A stretch of 14,205 bases of DNA, from the NCBI GenBank assembly GCA_003455565.1, contig DMQW01000382.1, positions 10,644 through 24,848 of the forward strand, given 5' to 3'. This document shows positions 6,825 through 14,205 of this stretch, in pieces. The translations under genes were made by a program, and so were the position numbers. The notes beneath the pieces were generated by a model. The model saw only the letters and a list, made by a program, of their open reading frames with translations. It was not told the DNA's origin and ran no database searches. The stretch comes from Limisphaerales bacterium. Lineage in GTDB: Bacteria; Verrucomicrobiota; Verrucomicrobiia; Limisphaerales; UBA11358. How positions within the stretch are numbered: the stretch's first letter is position 1; each line of letters begins with the position of its first letter.

Positions 6825-7799
6825 TCAACTCGGCGGCGGCGATTGGGAAACCAGTTCGGTTGAGAGCAATTGCTGAGCGCCAGCCACGACCACTTTTTCG
6901 CCGGGCGCAATCGTGCCGCCCACAAACCAGCCGCCTGCGACCGGATGGTCGGTCACAATTTCTTTGCGCGAAAATGAATCGTCCGCCGTCTGGACATAAA
7001 TCCAGTCGCGTCCATCCGTATGCACCACCGCGTCCGCTGGCACGACAACACCGCTCACCGGCGTGCCGGAAATTTTCAGCCAGCCCGTCACGGCTTCACC
7101 GGCGACGAGCCGCGCAGAATTCGGTTTCACCCAAAATAAAAAACTCCGCCCTTGCGTTTGCGGGTTGACTGCTGGAATTGCGTTCAAATATGAAACTTCT
7201 ACGGAATTCGTTTCGTCGCCCAATCCGGTTACACGCGCGCCGGTTGGGCCGGTTTGCAACATTTCACCTGCCGGTAAATCCAATCGCACCAGCGCGCTTT
7301 CGCCCGCCGCGAGCGATTGGACAAATTCGGACAAATCGTCGCGGTCGGCAATGGCTTGACCCCACGCGGCGACGAACCGCGACCGCGCCGAGTCCGCTTG
7401 CGCCGAGTCGCGCGCCGCTGCGGCCTGCGCCGATTCCAAAATCTGCAAGGAAGCGTTGGCCTGGGCGGCCAATTGTTGGAGCCGCGCCAGTTCTTTTTGC
7501 GCGGCGGTGGCGGCGGCACGGGCGGCGATGAAATCGGCGGCGGCGGAAGAAAGTTGCGCCGGGTCAAGCACCCTGCCAAACGCTTTGCGCTCCGGCGGAA
7601 GTTGCAGCGGCGGCGCGGGCGCAAGTTTCAAACCCATTCCTTGTTGCGTGGCTGCGTCAAGCGTGACGACCGATTCACCGTTGGTGTCGCGGCTCACCCG
7701 CCACGCGGATTGCGGTCTGGCCGTGGTTTCGGATTGGTTATTGCGAGAACAACCACCGGCAATTGTCGCGGCCAGCAGCAATGGCAGGATGCGTTTCAT
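6825..7799 (-). CDS. Lipoprotein periplasmic adaptor (membrane fusion protein) for RND permease 2
   Basis: A 324-residue adaptor that bridges inner membrane pump and outer membrane channel. The ATG at 7799 gives a lipoprotein signal, MKRILPLLLAATIAGGC, with lipid attachment at Cys17; a TTG 9 bp upstream is a less likely start. An Ala/Gln-rich helical hairpin (about 84-165) is followed by a half lipoyl segment (RLDLPAGEMLQTG), a beta-barrel region (about 198-255) and a C-terminal membrane-proximal domain with VVVPADAVVHTDGRDWIYV and APGEKVVVAGAQQLL. The first half of the lipoyl domain is hard to see, so the protein is divergent. It starts 28 bp after permease 1 and stops 4 bp before permease 2, which marks it as the partner of permease 2. 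The family call is good, the partner assignment inferred. Confidence 0.82.
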   Translation of the reverse strand: MKRILPLLLAATIAGGCSRNNQSETTARPQSAWRVSRDTNGESVVTLDAATQQGMGLKLAPAPPLQLPPERKAFGRVLDPAQLSSAAADFIAARAAATAAQKELARLQQLAAQANASLQILESAQAAAARDSAQADSARSRFVAAWGQAIADRDDLSEFVQSLAAGESALVRLDLPAGEMLQTGPTGARVTGLGDETNSVEVSYLNAIPAVNPQTQGRSFLFWVKPNSARLVAGEAVTGWLKISGTPVSGVVVPADAVVHTDGRDWIYVQTADDSFSRKEIVTDHPVAGGWFVGGTIAPGEKVVVAGAQQLLSTELVSQSPPPS

Positions 7800-7827
7800 T
7801 ATTGGCAAATTAAATCCAGTTCACACG

Positions 7828-10800
7828 TTACTCCGCCGTTTCCAATTTTGGCAGCGAATTTTTTTCGGCGAACCGCAGATGCAGCCGGATCATCAGATAA
7901 TACGCCACCGGCGTGGCGATCAGCGACAGCGGCACGGAAAAAAACAGCGCGCCGATGACCGCGACGGCCAGCGGCCGGAGCATTTCCGCACCTGCGCCGA
8001 TGCCGTAGGCCAGCGGCAACATGCCCAGCGCGGCGGCCAGCGAGGTCATCAGCACCGGTCGCAACCGGCGATGGCCGGCGCGCACCAGCGCCTCGACCAG
8101 TTCCACGCCCTCGCCGCGCAGTTGCTGGAAATGATCGAGCACGAGAATGCCGTTTTTAGCGACGATGCCGATGCCGATGATCGCGCCGAGGAACGAAACA
8201 ATATTCAGCGTGATGCCGGTGATCCACAAGCCCACCACCGTGCCGAACAACGCCAGCACAGCACCAAAGAGAATCGCAATCGGCTCGTAAAACGAACGGA
8301 ACTCCACCAGCAGCACGATGAACACGAGCAGTATGGCGGCGAGCAGCACCATCAGCAGGTTGTAGAATGATTCCTGCTGCTGCTGATAAAGCCCGCCGTA
8401 TTCCACCGTGCCGGGCGGCAGCCATTCGTCGCGGCTCAACGCGGCCTGGATGTCCCGCATGGTGCTGCCCATGTCCCGGCCTTCCAGCCGGGCGGAGACA
8501 ACGATGTCCTGCCGCAAATCGTCACGATCCAGTTCCACTTCGCTGGGTTTCTGGTTCACGTCGGCCACCTGGTCCAGCCGCACGACCGTGCCGGTGGGCG
8601 TGCGAATCGGCAGTTCGGACAGGGCGGCGGTGTTGTTGACGCTGTAGGGATCGGCCACCACGCGGATGTTCACGATGCGGTCGCCTTGGAGCACGGACGA
8701 CGCGACCTGGCCGAGCAGCGCGGTGTTGACCGCGTCGGCGATGTTCTGCGCGGTGAGGCCGAACCGTTCGGCGTCGGCGGGCCGCACATGGAGATTGATC
8801 GAAGGGCCGGTTTCCGTCAGCCCGTCGAACGTGTCCACGACGCCGGGGATTTTTTTGATTTGTTCTTCCACGCGCGGCGCGATTTTTTCCAGCCACGCCA
8901 GATCGGGCGAGAACAGCTTGATTTCAATGGGCTGGGGCGTCAGTTGCAGGTCGCCGATCAAATCGGTGAGGATGCCGGGAAAATCCCACCGGATGGCCGG
9001 GAACTGGGCGTTGAAATCATGCCGGAACTGCGCGATGACTTCGTCCGTGGTGTGCTGGCGTTTGGGTTTCAGCTTGACGAGAAAATCGCCGCGATACGGT
9101 TCGGTGATGAACAAACCCAGTTGCGTGCCGAGCCGGCGGGAATAACTTTCCACGTCCGGGTTGGCGCGGATGAGCGTCTCGGCCTCGTTCAACTGGCGCG
9201 AGGTTTCGGTGAGGCTGGTGCCCGGCGGCGCGTTGTAATCAATCACAAAACCGCCTTCGTCAAAGGCCGGCAGAAAATCCGTCTCCAGTTGCCGGTAAAC
9301 AAAAACGGAAGAGGCCAGAATGAAACCGCACGCCAGCAGCGTCAGCCAACTATGCCGCAACGCCCAGCGCGCGGTGTATTCGTAAAGCCGCAGCACCCGC
9401 TTCAGCACAAACCCGCCTTCTTCGCCATCCGCCGCGCCCGCCTTTTTTTTGGGTTCGCGGATGAGCCACGCGGCCAGCGACGGCGTCAGCGTGATGGCCA
9501 GCACCAGTGAGGTCAGCAGCGACACCACCATCGTCAACGCCAGCGCCCGGAAAAACACGCCCGCGACGCCGGTCAGAAACGCGAGCGGGATGAAAACCAC
9601 CACCGGCGTCAACGTCGAGCCGATCAACGCGTAAAGAATTTCGCCGACGGCTTCCTGGATTCCTTCCAACCGCGGCCGGCCGACGGCGAGGCGGAAGCAC
9701 ATGGCCTCCACGACGATGATGGCGTTATCAATGATCAGCCCGATGGCTGCCGCGATGCCGCCCAGGGTCATCATGTTGAAACTCATGCCGGTCAGTTTCA
9801 TGGCGACGAAGGTGATCAGCACCGAAATGGGAATGGTGACGATGGCGGTCCACACGCTGCCCCAGTTTTTCAGGAAGAAATAAAGGATGAACACCGACAG
9901 AATCAGCCCGAACATGATGGCGTCCCACACGCTGCCCACCGAGTCGCTCACGAACGACGACTGGTCGTAGAAAAATGCGAGCTGCATGTCCGGCGGCAGT
10001 TCCGCCTTCAATTGTTGCATCTGCGTTTTCAGCGCGGCGGCAATTTTCAACGTGCTGCCATCGGGCTGGCTCTGAATGTTCAACAGCACGGCGTCCCGGC
10101 CCTGCGCGGTGACGACCGTGTAGGCCGGTTCCGGTCCGCGCTCGACGCGCGCCACGTCCTTGAGCTGCACGGGATGACCGGCATTCACGGCGATGACCAC
10201 GTTCCCGATGTCCGCCGGCGAATGCACGCGTCCGTCCACCGTCGTCAGATACAGGTGATAATTTTCCTCGATCATGCCGGCGGGCGCGATGAGGTTGTTC
10301 TTCGTAAGCGCGTCACTCACGTCCGTCAAACCGAGATGGGCGGCCTGTAATTTCAGCGGATTCACGATGACGTGATACTCCGGCACGTGTCCGCCGGTGA
10401 GTTCCACCTTCGCCACGCCGGGAATTTGCAGGAAAAGCGGTTTGAGTTTGTAATTGGCTGTTTCCCACAAATCCATCAGGTCGCGGTTGGAGCTCGTGAG
10501 GCTGACGCCGATGATGGGAAACGCCGAGAACGTCACCCGCGAAACCTCCGTGGACGCCGTGGCGGGCAGGTCGGCGCGGATTTCCGAGAGCCGCCCCAGC
10601 ACATACAATTCAGACTGGACCATGTCCACGTTCCAGTGGAAGAACAGGTTGATCTGGGCGGAGCCGCGCGCGGTGGCGGAGCGCACGGTGGTCACGCCGG
10701 GAACGCCCTTCATCACCTCCTCGATGGGCCGCGTGATCGTGGCCATCATTTCGCTGGCGGGCATGATGCCGTTGTTCACGAGGATCACGACGCGCGGGAA

Positions 10801-10941
10801 ATCCGTCTGCGGAAACACCGATGACGGCGTGCGCAGCGCCGCGACCACGCCCGCCAGGCATAGCGTCGCCGCGATGAACGTGATGGACAGCGCGTGCCGC
10901 GTGGCGAACCGGCCCAGACCTGAAGCGGGGGCGGGATTCAT
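7828..10941 (-). CDS. RND efflux permease 1
   Basis: A 1037-residue RND antiporter. TM1 spans about 17-36 and is followed by SSVFPQTDFPRV. Membrane blocks lie at about 338-495 and 862-1020, with two periplasmic loops between. TM4 reads AIGLIIDNAIIVVEAM (399-414): Asp405 matches the first of the two proton-relay aspartates of AcrB, but the second is Asn406. TM10 keeps the relay lysine (GIGIVAKNGILVLDH, Lys929), and RPVLMTSLAA (961-970) follows. FLPAFDEGGFVIDY (556-569) is a pattern common in the CzcA/CusA-like branch, so the protein mixes heavy-metal and drug-pump features. The start ATG overlaps the stop of its adaptor by 4 bp (ATGA). It is clearly distinct in sequence from permease 2, so the pair does not look like a recent duplication. 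The substrate is unknown. Confidence 0.9.
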   Translation of the reverse strand: MNPAPASGLGRFATRHALSITFIAATLCLAGVVAALRTPSSVFPQTDFPRVVILVNNGIMPASEMMATITRPIEEVMKGVPGVTTVRSATARGSAQINLFFHWNVDMVQSELYVLGRLSEIRADLPATASTEVSRVTFSAFPIIGVSLTSSNRDLMDLWETANYKLKPLFLQIPGVAKVELTGGHVPEYHVIVNPLKLQAAHLGLTDVSDALTKNNLIAPAGMIEENYHLYLTTVDGRVHSPADIGNVVIAVNAGHPVQLKDVARVERGPEPAYTVVTAQGRDAVLLNIQSQPDGSTLKIAAALKTQMQQLKAELPPDMQLAFFYDQSSFVSDSVGSVWDAIMFGLILSVFILYFFLKNWGSVWTAIVTIPISVLITFVAMKLTGMSFNMMTLGGIAAAIGLIIDNAIIVVEAMCFRLAVGRPRLEGIQEAVGEILYALIGSTLTPVVVFIPLAFLTGVAGVFFRALALTMVVSLLTSLVLAITLTPSLAAWLIREPKKKAGAADGEEGGFVLKRVLRLYEYTARWALRHSWLTLLACGFILASSVFVYRQLETDFLPAFDEGGFVIDYNAPPGTSLTETSRQLNEAETLIRANPDVESYSRRLGTQLGLFITEPYRGDFLVKLKPKRQHTTDEVIAQFRHDFNAQFPAIRWDFPGILTDLIGDLQLTPQPIEIKLFSPDLAWLEKIAPRVEEQIKKIPGVVDTFDGLTETGPSINLHVRPADAERFGLTAQNIADAVNTALLGQVASSVLQGDRIVNIRVVADPYSVNNTAALSELPIRTPTGTVVRLDQVADVNQKPSEVELDRDDLRQDIVVSARLEGRDMGSTMRDIQAALSRDEWLPPGTVEYGGLYQQQQESFYNLLMVLLAAILLVFIVLLVEFRSFYEPIAILFGAVLALFGTVVGLWITGITLNIVSFLGAIIGIGIVAKNGILVLDHFQQLRGEGVELVEALVRAGHRRLRPVLMTSLAAALGMLPLAYGIGAGAEMLRPLAVAVIGALFFSVPLSLIATPVAYYLMIRLHLRFAEKNSLPKLETAE

Positions 10942-11996
10942 GGCGTCGTGGACGAATTGGAACCGGCGGACGGTGCTTCATTCGTCGGCGAATTCATCAC
11001 CTGAATCTTGGTTTTCTCCGGCAACCCGTAAGCGCCGACCGTCACCACCGCATCACCCGCCTTGAGTCCGGTTCCGGCAATTTCCAACCAGCCGTTTTCG
11101 CGGAAGCCGGTTTGCACCGGCGTTTGCGTTGCCTCGTCGCCCTTGACCAGCGCGATGACGCTCTGGCCGTTGATATCGGCAACGACGCATTCCGTTGGTG
11201 CCGCGAGACAGTTGGTGTGAACCGCCGTGATCACCCGCAAGGAAACAAATTGTCCGGGCCGCAACCCGCTGGCCGCCGGCAGCGTCGCGCGGGTCAACAC
11301 CGTGCCGTTGCTCGCGTCCACCGCCGGGCTGACGAACGACAAGATGGCCGTCACCGGCGGTTCGGCCAGCACCTGCACCTCGTTGCCGGTCTTCAGCTCA
11401 CCCGCTTCGGATGCCGGAATGCCGGCGCTCACCACGAGCCGGTTCAAATCCATCACCTCCGCGACGACCGTGGTTAAATCCACCGCCTGGCCGGGCTTGA
11501 CGTTGACGCGCACGACCGTGCCGGACAACGGCGCGGTGACGCGCAACAAGGCCAGTTGCGCCTCGGCGTCCTGCAAATTTTTCAGCGACGTGTTCTGCTC
11601 CGCGTATAATTTTTTCTGCCGCTCCACCTGCTGCCTCGCGTTTTCCGCCGTCGTCGTGCCGGAATTCAATTCCACCAGCAGATCGCCTTGCTCGACATGC
11701 TGGCCTTCGACGACGGTGATTTTGGTGACGACGCCCGCGACCGGCGCGGAAATCATCGCCCCGGCCGCCGGCGCGTCGCTCGTGGCTGGCGCGGTTTCGA
11801 CCGTGCCGTAACCCTCAATGAAGCGATGCAGCGTGGCCAGTTTGAGCGCGCCCGTCTGGACGGTGACGATGGTTGGGGTCGCCTCTTCTTCGGTGGCAGA
11901 TGCGGACGCCGCACCGCGCGATTTGATCAGCGCAACGACTCCCAGACCGGCAGCCAAAATGACGACGAGGCCGGCGATGATATGTTTTCGGTTCAT
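10938..11996 (-). CDS. Membrane-anchored periplasmic adaptor (HlyD/MFP family) for RND permease 1
   Basis: A 352-residue protein with an N-terminal membrane anchor (residues 6-24) that has no lipobox, unlike the second adaptor. The two lipoyl halves are clear: ISAPVAGVVTKITVVEGQHVEQGDLL (82-107) and VTAPLSGTVVRVNVKPGQAV (153-172). They enclose a short helical hairpin (about 115-150). A beta-barrel (about 188-255, ending RPGQFVSLRV) and a membrane-proximal domain (about 262-335) follow. The C-terminal tail is low complexity, rich in Ser, Thr and Pro. It overlaps the outer membrane channel gene by ATGA upstream and permease 1 by ATGA downstream, so the three are translationally coupled. The hairpin is much shorter than in AcrA-type adaptors, which would place the channel closer to the pump. 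Confidence 0.9.
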   Translation of the reverse strand: MNRKHIIAGLVVILAAGLGVVALIKSRGAASASATEEEATPTIVTVQTGALKLATLHRFIEGYGTVETAPATSDAPAAGAMISAPVAGVVTKITVVEGQHVEQGDLLVELNSGTTTAENARQQVERQKKLYAEQNTSLKNLQDAEAQLALLRVTAPLSGTVVRVNVKPGQAVDLTTVVAEVMDLNRLVVSAGIPASEAGELKTGNEVQVLAEPPVTAILSFVSPAVDASNGTVLTRATLPAASGLRPGQFVSLRVITAVHTNCLAAPTECVVADINGQSVIALVKGDEATQTPVQTGFRENGWLEIAGTGLKAGDAVVTVGAYGLPEKTKIQVMNSPTNEAPSAGSNSSTTP

Positions 11997-13402
11997 TTGG
12001 AAGAAGGGTTTGGATTTTCCGTGGAAATTTTTTGGATGGCGGCAATCACATCCGCCGGACTTTGCAGCGCGTCCTCCAATGCGCCGACGGTGGATTGCAG
12101 TTGCGCCTCACCGTCGAGCTGGGCGAGCCGGACGAAATTTAATTCGATTTCCGCGCTGATCAAATCCAGCCGTTCCGCAGCCCCGGCCTGCACCTGCGCC
12201 GCCACGGATTTTTGCTGCCGTTCGGCCGCGTCAAAAACCGCGCCCCCGGTTTGCAATTGTTTCCGCGCCGCTGCCAGTCCGGCAACTCCACGGTCAATCG
12301 CGCCGATGACCTGCGCCTGCAATGCGACAAATTTCGCCGCGGCCAGCCGGCACCTCGCCTCGGCCTCGCCAATCGGCCCTTGATTTTGGTCGAGAATCGG
12401 CAGCTCCAGCGTGAGGCCGAGGCTCCACGCGCTGTCGCCGGCGCTGCCGTTGTTCCAGATGTAAGCGGGGCCGAGATGCAAATCGGGATATTGCTTGGCG
12501 ACTTGCAGCCGCAGGTCGGCCTCCGCCGCCGCGTAATCCGCCAACGCGCCGAGAATGTCCGCGCGTCCGCGCAACGCGATGCCGCGCGCGTCCGCCGAAG
12601 TCAGGGCGTCCGGCACATTCGCGGAAAAATCAAACTCCGGGTTCACGCCGTCCAGCGCGGCGAGGCTGACGCCGAGCGCTGACGCCAGCCGCGAATGGGC
12701 TTCGGCGCGTTTGGCCTGCGCGGCGGACAAATCAAGCTGCGACTTGTTCATCGCGATTTGCGCGGTGGTGAGTTCCAGGCGGGAAATGGCCCCGGCGTCA
12801 AGGCGCTGTTGCAGCAATTTTACAATTTCTTCCTGGGCGGCGAACTGATTTTGCAGCAACGCGGCGTGGCGTCCGGCCATTTGAAAATCCAGCAGGCTGC
12901 CACGGACGTTGCTGCGAACCAGCCAGGCCGCCGTGACAAAACTCCAGCGTGCGGACTCGGAGATTTTTTCGGCCTCGGCGATGCGTTTTCCGCGTTTGCC
13001 GGCGGTTTCGATGGGCACGTCGAACGTCACCGGGATGAGCCACGGGCTGAAGTTGCCGGGGATGCCGGAATCGTAGCCGGGCGACACGGACACGGACGGG
13101 TTTCGCCGCGCGCCCGCCGTCCGCGCGCCGGCCTCGGCCACGCGCCATTGCGCGCGGGCGACTTCGAGGTCGGGATGAAAATAAAAGGCGGCGAGCGTGA
13201 GCGCATTCAAATCCCACTTTTCCAGCGGCCAGTCTGTCAGTTCGTGGCCGAGGTTTTGCGCGAGGAATTTTTTCAGCCCGGGGTCGTCGAGCCGGCGCGC
13301 GTCAAACTGCGCGGCGGATTTCTCCGGCGACAACGGCTTCGGTTCAAAGTGCGCGCAGCCGGTCAGCAGACAGGCGATAAAAATGGCTGGCCAGGGTTTC
13401 AC
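11993..13402 (-). CDS. TolC-family outer membrane efflux lipoprotein
   Basis: A 469-residue outer membrane factor with a lipoprotein signal (hydrophobic residues 3-14, LTGC lipobox, Cys16). The GTG start at 13402 overlaps the kinase stop (GTGA) and places the lipobox correctly; the open frame upstream of it is only the reverse reading of the kinase end. The mature part shows two outer membrane efflux repeats rich in Ala and Gln helices, with the start pattern LTLAAFYFHPDLEVARAQWRVAEAG (about 68-92). It also has a beta-strand insert NPSVSVSPGYDSG and a second half around LRGRADILGALADYAAAEADLRLQVAKQYPDL. It should trimerise to form the exit duct. It is the only such channel gene seen here and must serve both pumps unless another is encoded elsewhere. 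Confidence 0.9.
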   Translation of the reverse strand: MKPWPAIFIACLLTGCAHFEPKPLSPEKSAAQFDARRLDDPGLKKFLAQNLGHELTDWPLEKWDLNALTLAAFYFHPDLEVARAQWRVAEAGARTAGARRNPSVSVSPGYDSGIPGNFSPWLIPVTFDVPIETAGKRGKRIAEAEKISESARWSFVTAAWLVRSNVRGSLLDFQMAGRHAALLQNQFAAQEEIVKLLQQRLDAGAISRLELTTAQIAMNKSQLDLSAAQAKRAEAHSRLASALGVSLAALDGVNPEFDFSANVPDALTSADARGIALRGRADILGALADYAAAEADLRLQVAKQYPDLHLGPAYIWNNGSAGDSAWSLGLTLELPILDQNQGPIGEAEARCRLAAAKFVALQAQVIGAIDRGVAGLAAARKQLQTGGAVFDAAERQQKSVAAQVQAGAAERLDLISAEIELNFVRLAQLDGEAQLQSTVGALEDALQSPADVIAAIQKISTENPNPSSK

Positions 13403-14205
13403 GAAATCTTTTCTCCCGGCGCGAGCGGCAGCCGGATGGTGACCGTCGTCCGGTTTTCCGCCGATGCGATGCAGATGCCGCCATGATGCGCACGGACAAT
13501 CCATTGGGCAATGCTCAAGCCGAGGCCGCAGCCGTCCACGGCGGAATTGTGCGCCGGGTCGCCGCGAAAAAACCGCTCGAACACGCGCGGCAGAATTTCC
13601 GGTGGAATATTTATGCCGGTGTTGGAAATTTTCAGTTCCGCGTCCGCGCCGTCGCGGCGGAGGGAAAATTCCACCATGCCGCCGGGCTGGTTGTATTTCA
13701 CGGCGTTGTCGGCCAGGTTCAACAAAAGCTGGCGGAGACGGTGCCGGTCGCCGTGGACGGAAATTTTTTCGTCCGCCGCGAGGCTCACGGAAATGTTCGC
13801 GGGCTTGGCCAGAATCTGCGCGTCGTCAAAGGCGTCGCGGACGATTTCATCCAATGCCAGCGGCGCGAATTTCAGTTCGATCTGCCCGGAGTCGGCCTTG
13901 GTGAGCAGCGTGAGGCCGTCCACGATCTTGGTGAGGCGCTGGATTTCGTCCAGTTGGCCCAGCAATTTTTCGCGCTGGGCCGGCAGGAGCATTTCCTGGT
14001 TCAGATCGGTTTCAAGTTCGCCGTGCAAAACGGTGAGCGGCGTCTTGAGTTCGTGCGAGGCGTGCAGGGTGAATTCGCGGATGCGCTGGAACGCGCCGTC
14101 CAGCCGCGCGGTCATGGCGTTGAAAACTTCGGTGAGGCGGTCCAGTTCGTCGCCGTTGCCGGAGCGCGGCAGTTTTTGGGCAAGGTTGCCCGCGTGAATT
14201 TTTTC
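13399..14205 (-). CDS. Sensor histidine kinase, HAMP-HisKA-HATPase part (N-terminus outside the window)
   Basis: The reading frame is open to the window edge, so the last 268 residues of a longer gene are seen. They begin in a HAMP domain (HAGNLAQKLP, GDELDRLTEVFNAM) and continue with the phospho-acceptor helix HASHELKTPLTVL, in which the His is at visible residue 51. The ATPase domain has the N-box LLLNLADNAVKY (Asn167), a G1-like ISNTGINIPPE, the F-box FERFFRGD and the G2 box GCGLGLSIAQWIV. The SHELKTPLTVLHGELE pattern and the NxG form of G1 resemble heavy-metal sensors of the CusS type. The sensor region and the expected response regulator lie beyond 14205. The stop overlaps the channel gene by 4 bp, so the kinase is probably made together with the pumps it would control. 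Confidence 0.92.
   Translation of the reverse strand, partial: EKIHAGNLAQKLPRSGNGDELDRLTEVFNAMTARLDGAFQRIREFTLHASHELKTPLTVLHGELETDLNQEMLLPAQREKLLGQLDEIQRLTKIVDGLTLLTKADSGQIELKFAPLALDEIVRDAFDDAQILAKPANISVSLAADEKISVHGDRHRLRQLLLNLADNAVKYNQPGGMVEFSLRRDGADAELKISNTGINIPPEILPRVFERFFRGDPAHNSAVDGCGLGLSIAQWIVRAHHGGICIASAENRTTVTIRLPLAPGEKIS

Noticed and set aside
8686..9510. Long + strand open frame opposite permease 1
   Set aside because: Again an antisense shadow of a well-supported gene, with no domain of its own.
13403..13504. N-terminal extension of the outer membrane channel protein
   Set aside because: It would lie wholly over the kinase C-terminus and would bury the lipoprotein signal; the GTG at 13402 fits better.
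1..14205. CRISPR array, tRNA genes, insertion sequences, phage or integron parts
   Set aside because: None seen on reading both strands; no regularly spaced long repeats, cloverleaf or transposase motifs.

Overview
The window looks like a chromosomal segment of a Gram-negative bacterium, most plausibly a member of the Verrucomicrobiota (Pedosphaera/Limisphaerales-like). This is an inference from moderately high GC, near absence of Shine-Dalgarno motifs before otherwise clear genes, a secreted S53 peptidase with almost no pro-domain, and a ChbG/HpnK deacetylase directly behind a glycosyltransferase. No rRNA or marker gene is present to settle it.

Left part (1-2558, + strand): the end of a glycosyltransferase gene, then a ChbG/HpnK-type carbohydrate deacetylase in the same unit, then a secreted serine-carboxyl (S53, sedolisin) peptidase. 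The peptidase reading frame is broken by an apparent one-base insertion in a G5 run at 2085-2089. The catalytic residues lie before the break and the calcium-binding end lies after it. A stretch of about 400 bp without a convincing gene follows and contains one very good intrinsic terminator.

Middle (2687-3605, - strand): a two-gene toxin-antitoxin module, with a DUF1778/TacA-like ribbon-helix-helix antitoxin and a TacT-like GNAT acetyltransferase toxin overlapping it by 8 bp. Its upstream DNA is dense in symmetric elements: a 17-bp palindrome directly behind a TTGACA hexamer, a 27-bp nearly perfect dyad, and short repeats spaced about one helical turn apart. These look like autoregulatory operator DNA.

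Right part (3707-14205, - strand, read right to left): a compact operon that continues beyond the window. The order is sensor histidine kinase (N-terminus missing), lipoprotein TolC-family outer membrane channel, membrane-anchored adaptor, RND permease 1, lipoprotein adaptor, RND permease 2. The first four genes are linked by 4-bp ATGA/GTGA overlaps and the last ones by short gaps, so they are almost certainly co-transcribed. The unit encodes two different RND pumps, each with its own adaptor, but only one outer membrane channel. The kinase resembles heavy-metal-type (CusS-like) sensors, so metal or toxic-compound efflux under two-component control is likely; the substrate cannot be read from the sequence.

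I found no tRNA, rRNA, CRISPR array, insertion sequence or phage gene, and no clearly new defence or mobile system. The points most worth a second look are the operator region of the toxin-antitoxin module, the dual-pump operon, and the frameshift in the peptidase.
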